NCBI GenBank assembly: GCA_016785225.1
Contig: JAFBJZ010000354.1
Coordinates: 3,607,001 to 3,671,000 of the forward strand
Length of the DNA: 64,000 nucleotides
Direction: 5' to 3'
Origin: Psettodes erumei
Taxonomy: Eukaryota; Chordata; Actinopteri; Pleuronectiformes; Psettodidae
The first letter of the stretch is position 1; the number at the start of each line of letters is the position of its first letter. Position numbers and translations under genes: made by a program. Shown piece by piece: positions 60,901 to 64,000 of the stretch. The notes beneath the pieces are model-generated. The model was not told the DNA's origin. It was given only the letters and a program-made list of their open reading frames with translations, and searched no databases.

Positions 60901-63049
60901 ATCTCTAGTTCTATTTAACTCGAGCCAGCTTTGTGTTCGGTTAATCATCATGCAGTAACTGTACGAGTTAAGTCACAGAAGTTTGTTACCCACCAGCTTT
61001 CAATATCTGCTTTCTAGTTTTGACACCATATCAAACGACCATGTGTAATGTGCCACCCAGTGAAAATTTACCGCCACACTCTGCCTTTGGCCTCTGCTCC
61101 ACGGGGTGATTTAGCATCTTTTAGCTCATTGTTTTCATTTTACAGCCTGCAGCTTTGGTACTGTCCTGTTGCTCATCAGCAGTTCTGCGCATGTAGAATA
61201 TGGCTGGTCAGGACCACGTAATCCCGGCCCCTGGGAGACCAAACCAAGAGCTAAAAGAGCTTAAATTCGTCAGGCGGTCAGAGATGACTCCAAATTAAAG
61301 TTGCCGTTTGTCTCGATGTTTGATGCTCATTTCATTGCCCCCAAGTGACAGAAAATGCCCGTTATTTTCTGTTCTGTTCTTTTTACACTCAAACACAATG
61401 TCTTTGAGTTCTAACAAAGCTGGGGGATCTTTCCTTATGAAAACACTTGCAAACCAAAAACCACTGAGTGCAGAGCATCATTGTCCATAAAAGGAGAAGG
61501 CCTGTGGTTCTCTCAGTGTAAATGTGACCATCATTAGTAAAAGTGTTCAGACAAGACCAAAAAAAAATGAAGGGGCAAACGCAGAGGGTTCTTCTTTTGA
61601 GAGGCAGGCAGCATGTAGCATCCAGTGATATTTTATATATATTTATGTCCTTTGTGAAAGAGTGGAGAAGGGGAACAGAGAGAAGAAAGCAGCAGCAGCA
61701 GCAAAGGTGGGGAATGAGGAGGATCCGTACGGGGGGTCCACAGATGAAAACACCGACGCCGAGGCTGAACAGGATCATCCCATCCCCGAGCTGCCGGGTA
61801 CGTCTCACCTTGCTCTTATCTCCTCGTCCCCCTGTCTCTTTTGTCTGTCCCTGTCACAGGGAAAGATGTCCTCCCTTCCTCGTAGGACATAACAAACACC
61901 GGTTGAAAAGTGCCTTGCTCCTTTTTCTCACAGAGCACCTGTGACTGCTCCTCTTACATATACTGTATTAGCAGTCATCAGCTGAACTCTTCTGGCTCCT
62001 TGCTCTTCCCGTTTTCACACTTCTTCCAGACTTCCTGAGCGGAAAGTGCTTTTTCCTCTACGGCAAATTCCCCAACAACGAGAGACGCCTGCTGTTGCGG
62101 TACATTGTCGCCTTTAACGGGTGAGAAAGACTTCTAGAATGAACTCTATACAACTTTTAATTAGTTGCATTAACTCAAATGTCCATAATTGAGTGTTTGT
62201 AAGAAGCGCTGTTGTCTCTGCTCCAGAGCGATCGAGGACTACATGACAGAGAAAGTGCAGTTTGTGGTGACCAGTGAGGGGTGGCACGACTCTTTTGAAG
62301 ATGTGAGTACTGTCTTCTTTCTCCCATCAGTGTTTCTCTGGCTGTCACGGCCAAATAACATCCTTCTGGCTGGGGGCCTAAAAAACGGCGAGCGTTAGCG
62401 TTTGTGTACATTTCGGCTTGAGCATGTGGGCGGACGCGCTTTTATCCCCGCTCCCACACTCACAGACACATGAGGTAATTTTGTGAAGGTGACCGTTTTG
62501 GGAAACTTTTAAGTGTTGCTTGGTTATACAACGAAAAATCTCTTTTCAAAAAGCCACTAACGGGGGAAAGAAAAACACTAACTGAAAATGTCGTGCTCCA
62601 GCCATCCAGCGCAGAGGCTTGGTAGCCATTTTCTTTCAAGCAGTAAATGTTTACTGTAATTTTGAAAGGTATAATCACTTAAAAGAAAGGAAGTAGCTTG
62701 GTAACCAGAAAGTTTTAGCCTTCCCAGTGAAAATGCAGCCGTGTTTTGACAAGTGGGTTTTGAATCCCCTTGAAATTGTGCGTCAGAATTGGTTTCCAGC
62801 AATTGGAGAGCCTCGTTAGCATCTGAAATACCAGTTATACTGTTAGCTTTTCAGGCTTAATGATTCATGCTGTGAATCCATCGGACCGCTCTCTCTTTCT
62901 CCGTTTCCCTTCGCTTTTGCGCTCCCTTCCTCCCTTCACAGGCGCTGATGGAGAACGGCAACCTGAACTTCGTCAAACCCGCGTGGATTTACGCAATCAA
63001 TGAACGACAGAAGTTGCTGCCCTATCAGCCCTACTCGGTCGTCCCATGA
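48937..63049 (+). CDS. xrcc1: XRCC1, single-strand break and base excision repair scaffold
   Basis: Seventeen coding exons: 48937-48987, 49114-49206, 49482-49589, 49703-49861, 50167-50244, 50668-50791, 50956-51062, 51968-52130, 52204-52447, 53057-53173, 58412-58493, 58615-58723, 60715-60775, 61661-61797, 62030-62120, 62227-62302, 62942-63049; 635 residues (human 633). This nuclear scaffold recruits DNA polymerase beta, PARP1, PNKP/APTX and ligase III. The N-terminal domain is 1-155 (MPEIQIKHVVSC; KWDRVKIVCSQPYSK). GSLFFSRD (188-194) is the FF motif of the REV1-interacting region. The basic linker 200-330 should hold the nuclear signal. BRCT1 spans 331-415 (LSGFQNPFRGELREKAL; KEWVIDCHK), an acidic linker follows, and BRCT2 spans 545-635 (ending KLLPYQPYSVVP). 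YGGSTDENTD (522-531) is the CK2-phosphorylated FHA-binding site; an extra YGGSTD occurs at 469-474. Lys replaces human Cys20. Intron 10 is 5.2 kb and repeat-rich. Confidence 0.98.
53011..53040. repeat. (GT)n microsatellite just upstream of xrcc1 exon 10
   Basis: About 14 GT units end 16 bp before the acceptor at 53056. It lies within branch-point and polypyrimidine-tract distance, so length variation could affect splicing. Confidence 0.9.
53960..54130. repeat. Teleost interspersed repeat, copy 1 in xrcc1 intron 10
   Basis: Contains 'tctgtaaaacatcagaaaac' then 'catagcccagggcgacatcg' and 'tttgtccaaacc'. This is the order found in an abundant fish repeat built around ATTAATC-type ends. Boundaries are approximate. 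Confidence 0.55.
54811..54898. mobile_element. 88-bp foldback element with TTAACCCT/AGGGTTAA ends
   Basis: It begins TTAACCCTCC and ends AGCACAAGGGTTAA. The arms pair over the first 8 bp, and CTTGTGCT pairs with AGCACAAG further in. The centre holds the small palindrome GGGGTCCCGGACCCC. It resembles short fish MITEs whose ends read TTAACCCT. Confidence 0.6.
54915..55090. repeat. Same teleost repeat family, copy 2, inverted
   Basis: 'ggttccagatcctcacactttgctgcttttcttgg' then 'cagattaatcaataatggaaataatc' is the opposite-strand version of the repeat at 53960-54130, running into an ATTAATC-type end. Confidence 0.55.
56375..56560. repeat. Same teleost repeat family, copy 3
   Basis: 'ttgttgattaatcagctgat' followed by 'tgtcccagagcccacagtg' and 'gatcaacactccaaac' matches the order in copy 1. 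It is diverged and non-coding. Confidence 0.5.
56801..56828. repeat. (TG)n microsatellite
   Basis: About 13-14 TG units in xrcc1 intron 10. Confidence 0.9.
58065..58078. promoter_or_regulatory. Perfect palindromic RFX X-box in xrcc1 intron 10
   Basis: GTAACC-AT-AGCAAC fits the RFX-factor consensus GTNRCC(N0-3)RGYAAC in every defined position. The surroundings are more CpG-containing than the rest of the intron. A half-site-like CCATGGCAAC lies near 57473. Such sites drive ciliary genes and also occur in enhancers. Confidence 0.6.
58228..58371 (+). CDS. Unassigned 47-codon ORF nested in xrcc1 intron 10
   Basis: It starts in the strong context AACATGG and reads MAPDITITVNLDAIPLLPDK at its beginning, ending DLVFPFGL before TAA. 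It lies 150 bp downstream of the X-box and 40 bp before xrcc1 exon 11. I recognise no family, signal peptide or membrane span. An ORF of this size can arise by chance. It could be a microprotein or the first part of a cryptic alternative exon; no good donor follows it. Low confidence that it is translated. Confidence 0.2.
   Translation: MAPDITITVNLDAIPLLPDKKGPLQLEPLQPIENKIYCSDLVFPFGL
59925..60260. promoter_or_regulatory. CpG-rich island inside xrcc1 intron 12
   Basis: The stretch including 'gccggaggcggagcgcgcgg' and 'gcgtcccgcggacgccgcga' is markedly GC- and CpG-rich against an AT-rich intron. No exon of xrcc1 lies here. An internal promoter or enhancer is possible. The 92-codon open frame across it (59986-60264) has no recognisable domain. 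Confidence 0.4.
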
Positions 63050-63410
63050 TCAATACGCCGTATGTTCGCTCGAAGGCGTGCGCAGGCGTTCAGACCTCAC
63101 ACCTTGATGGAGGAGCAGCTGGGGAAAAGCCATAGACATTTCTTTTTCTATTTCATATTCACCACTGGATTTAGAGGAAGCAATAAGCCAATTTTAGTTG
63201 ATTAATGTGCTGTTCATGAAAAATCTTCAGTGCTTGTCCAGTTTTCACAAAAGCAAGGATTTCACCACAGATCTTCTCACCTCTTGTCCAAGCTAGGGAA
63301 AAAAATGTCTGTTTAAATGGCGTCTGTCGAGGTAAATGTTAGGTTAAGGTTTAGTTTTATTAGCCTTTTATTTGAAGCCCATTGGGCCGAGCTTGGCCGC
63401 AGAGTAACAT

Positions 63411-63442
<32 letters not shown>

Positions 63443-64000
63443 GAGTGCTTCCAAGTCTCTTTGGCTTCACGAAGGAAGTCACACTGTCTGATTCAGGACT
63501 TGTTTTGGTTCGCTGCCACTCACCTCAGCTACCTCGGGCTCTGTCTGGAAATGAGTTATGACCCTGTCCTGACTGCCAGCGGTGCTGATAAGACTCGTGT
63601 GAGCGGGCAGACTAATATGAGATCAGCCAGGAGTCATGTGAAAGTTGCCAGTTATTTAAGGCCGCAGCCACCAAATGCCAAAAAAACCCTGAAAAATATT
63701 AGGGCAACTGACTTCTGAAAATGCAAATGAAGACTTGGGGGATTGTGTTTGTTTTTCTACTTTTTATTTTATGAAATGCCATGGGTGGTAAAGTGATGGA
63801 TTTCTGTGTGCTGGTAAAATTTGATAAGTCTGAATTTGTGGTTTGGTTTTGTTCATGTTAAGTATTAAAAGAGATGGACCGGCTCGACGGAGGTGAGGAC
63901 ACTAAAGGGACGTCAGATTTGTGAAATGCCGGCTTCGGTCATGTGGAAATGTCTGGTTTTGGATCGCTCACTTGTTCGCAGCAGCTTGATTGAGTCTCTA
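63050..64000 (+). other. xrcc1 3' UTR and downstream flank
   Basis: No further gene is seen to the window edge. The variant poly(A) signal ATTAAA at 63864-63869 is the best candidate terminus, giving a 3' UTR of about 830 bp. It contains a CATCAT/CAGCAG trinucleotide run near 63409-63442. The 133-codon plus-strand frame over that run is treated as chance. Confidence 0.55.
63409..63442. repeat. (CAT)n(CAG)n trinucleotide run in xrcc1 3' UTR
   Basis: About four CAT/ATC units are followed by about seven CAG/AGC units. Confidence 0.85.

Noticed and set aside
63317..63718. 133-codon plus-strand frame with an Ala run after xrcc1
   Set aside because: The Ala run is the CAG repeat read in another frame; it lies in the xrcc1 3' UTR with no family match.
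1..64000. CRISPR arrays, tRNA or rRNA genes, bacterial operons
   Set aside because: No regularly spaced direct repeats with unique spacers, no cloverleaf or rRNA motifs were seen; the gene structure is eukaryotic.

Overview
This is vertebrate nuclear DNA, most likely from a percomorph-type teleost fish. Genes are split by GT-AG introns, intergenic gaps are short, microsatellites are frequent, and several interspersed repeats look like common teleost families. I see no prokaryotic features, tRNA, rRNA or CRISPR array. The species cannot be named from the sequence alone.

Layout: 1-5400 has no gene I can support. usf2 (bHLH-leucine zipper factor) lies on the minus strand at 5592-15940 in 10 coding exons. 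It is head-to-head with etfb (electron transfer flavoprotein beta) on the plus strand at 17627-21309. Then come vsig10l (five Ig domains plus FN3, membrane protein; 23409-28288 +), lim2 (lens MP20; 32007-34400 +), a single-exon free fatty acid receptor 2/3-like GPCR (35258-36157 -), a decayed Siglec/MAG-type copy (about 40171-41340 -), an intact MAG/Siglec-4-like gene with four Ig domains (43230-46734 +), and xrcc1 (48937-63049 +, 17 coding exons). I assembled each multi-exon gene by hand from splice sites. All six intact genes keep one open frame across every junction, giving 302, 254, 702, 173, 572 and 635 residues.

The genes do not form one pathway. They mix three parts of the mammalian chromosome 19q set: USF2, MAG and FFAR from one area, ETFB, VSIG10L and LIM2 from another, and XRCC1 from a third. 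Here all sit within 60 kb. Siglec-family and other Ig-superfamily receptors are the evolving part of the window; usf2, etfb, lim2 and xrcc1 are conservative.

Most interesting points: (1) XRCC1 has Lys where mammals have Cys20, so the C12-C20 redox disulfide cannot form; (2) XRCC1 carries two copies of the YGGSTD phospho-motif that recruits FHA-domain repair enzymes; (3) the MAG-like protein has Ala in place of the sialic-acid-binding Arg and one Ig domain fewer than MAG, and the short intron where that exon would lie holds a perfect 18-bp hairpin; (4) next to it lies a frameshifted Siglec-type relic on the opposite strand; (5) the FFAR has Val in place of the acidic residue of E/DRY; (6) the first two Ig domains of vsig10l lack the canonical cysteines; (7) the large xrcc1 intron 10 holds a perfect RFX X-box upstream of a 47-codon ORF. 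I did not find an obviously new multi-gene system.
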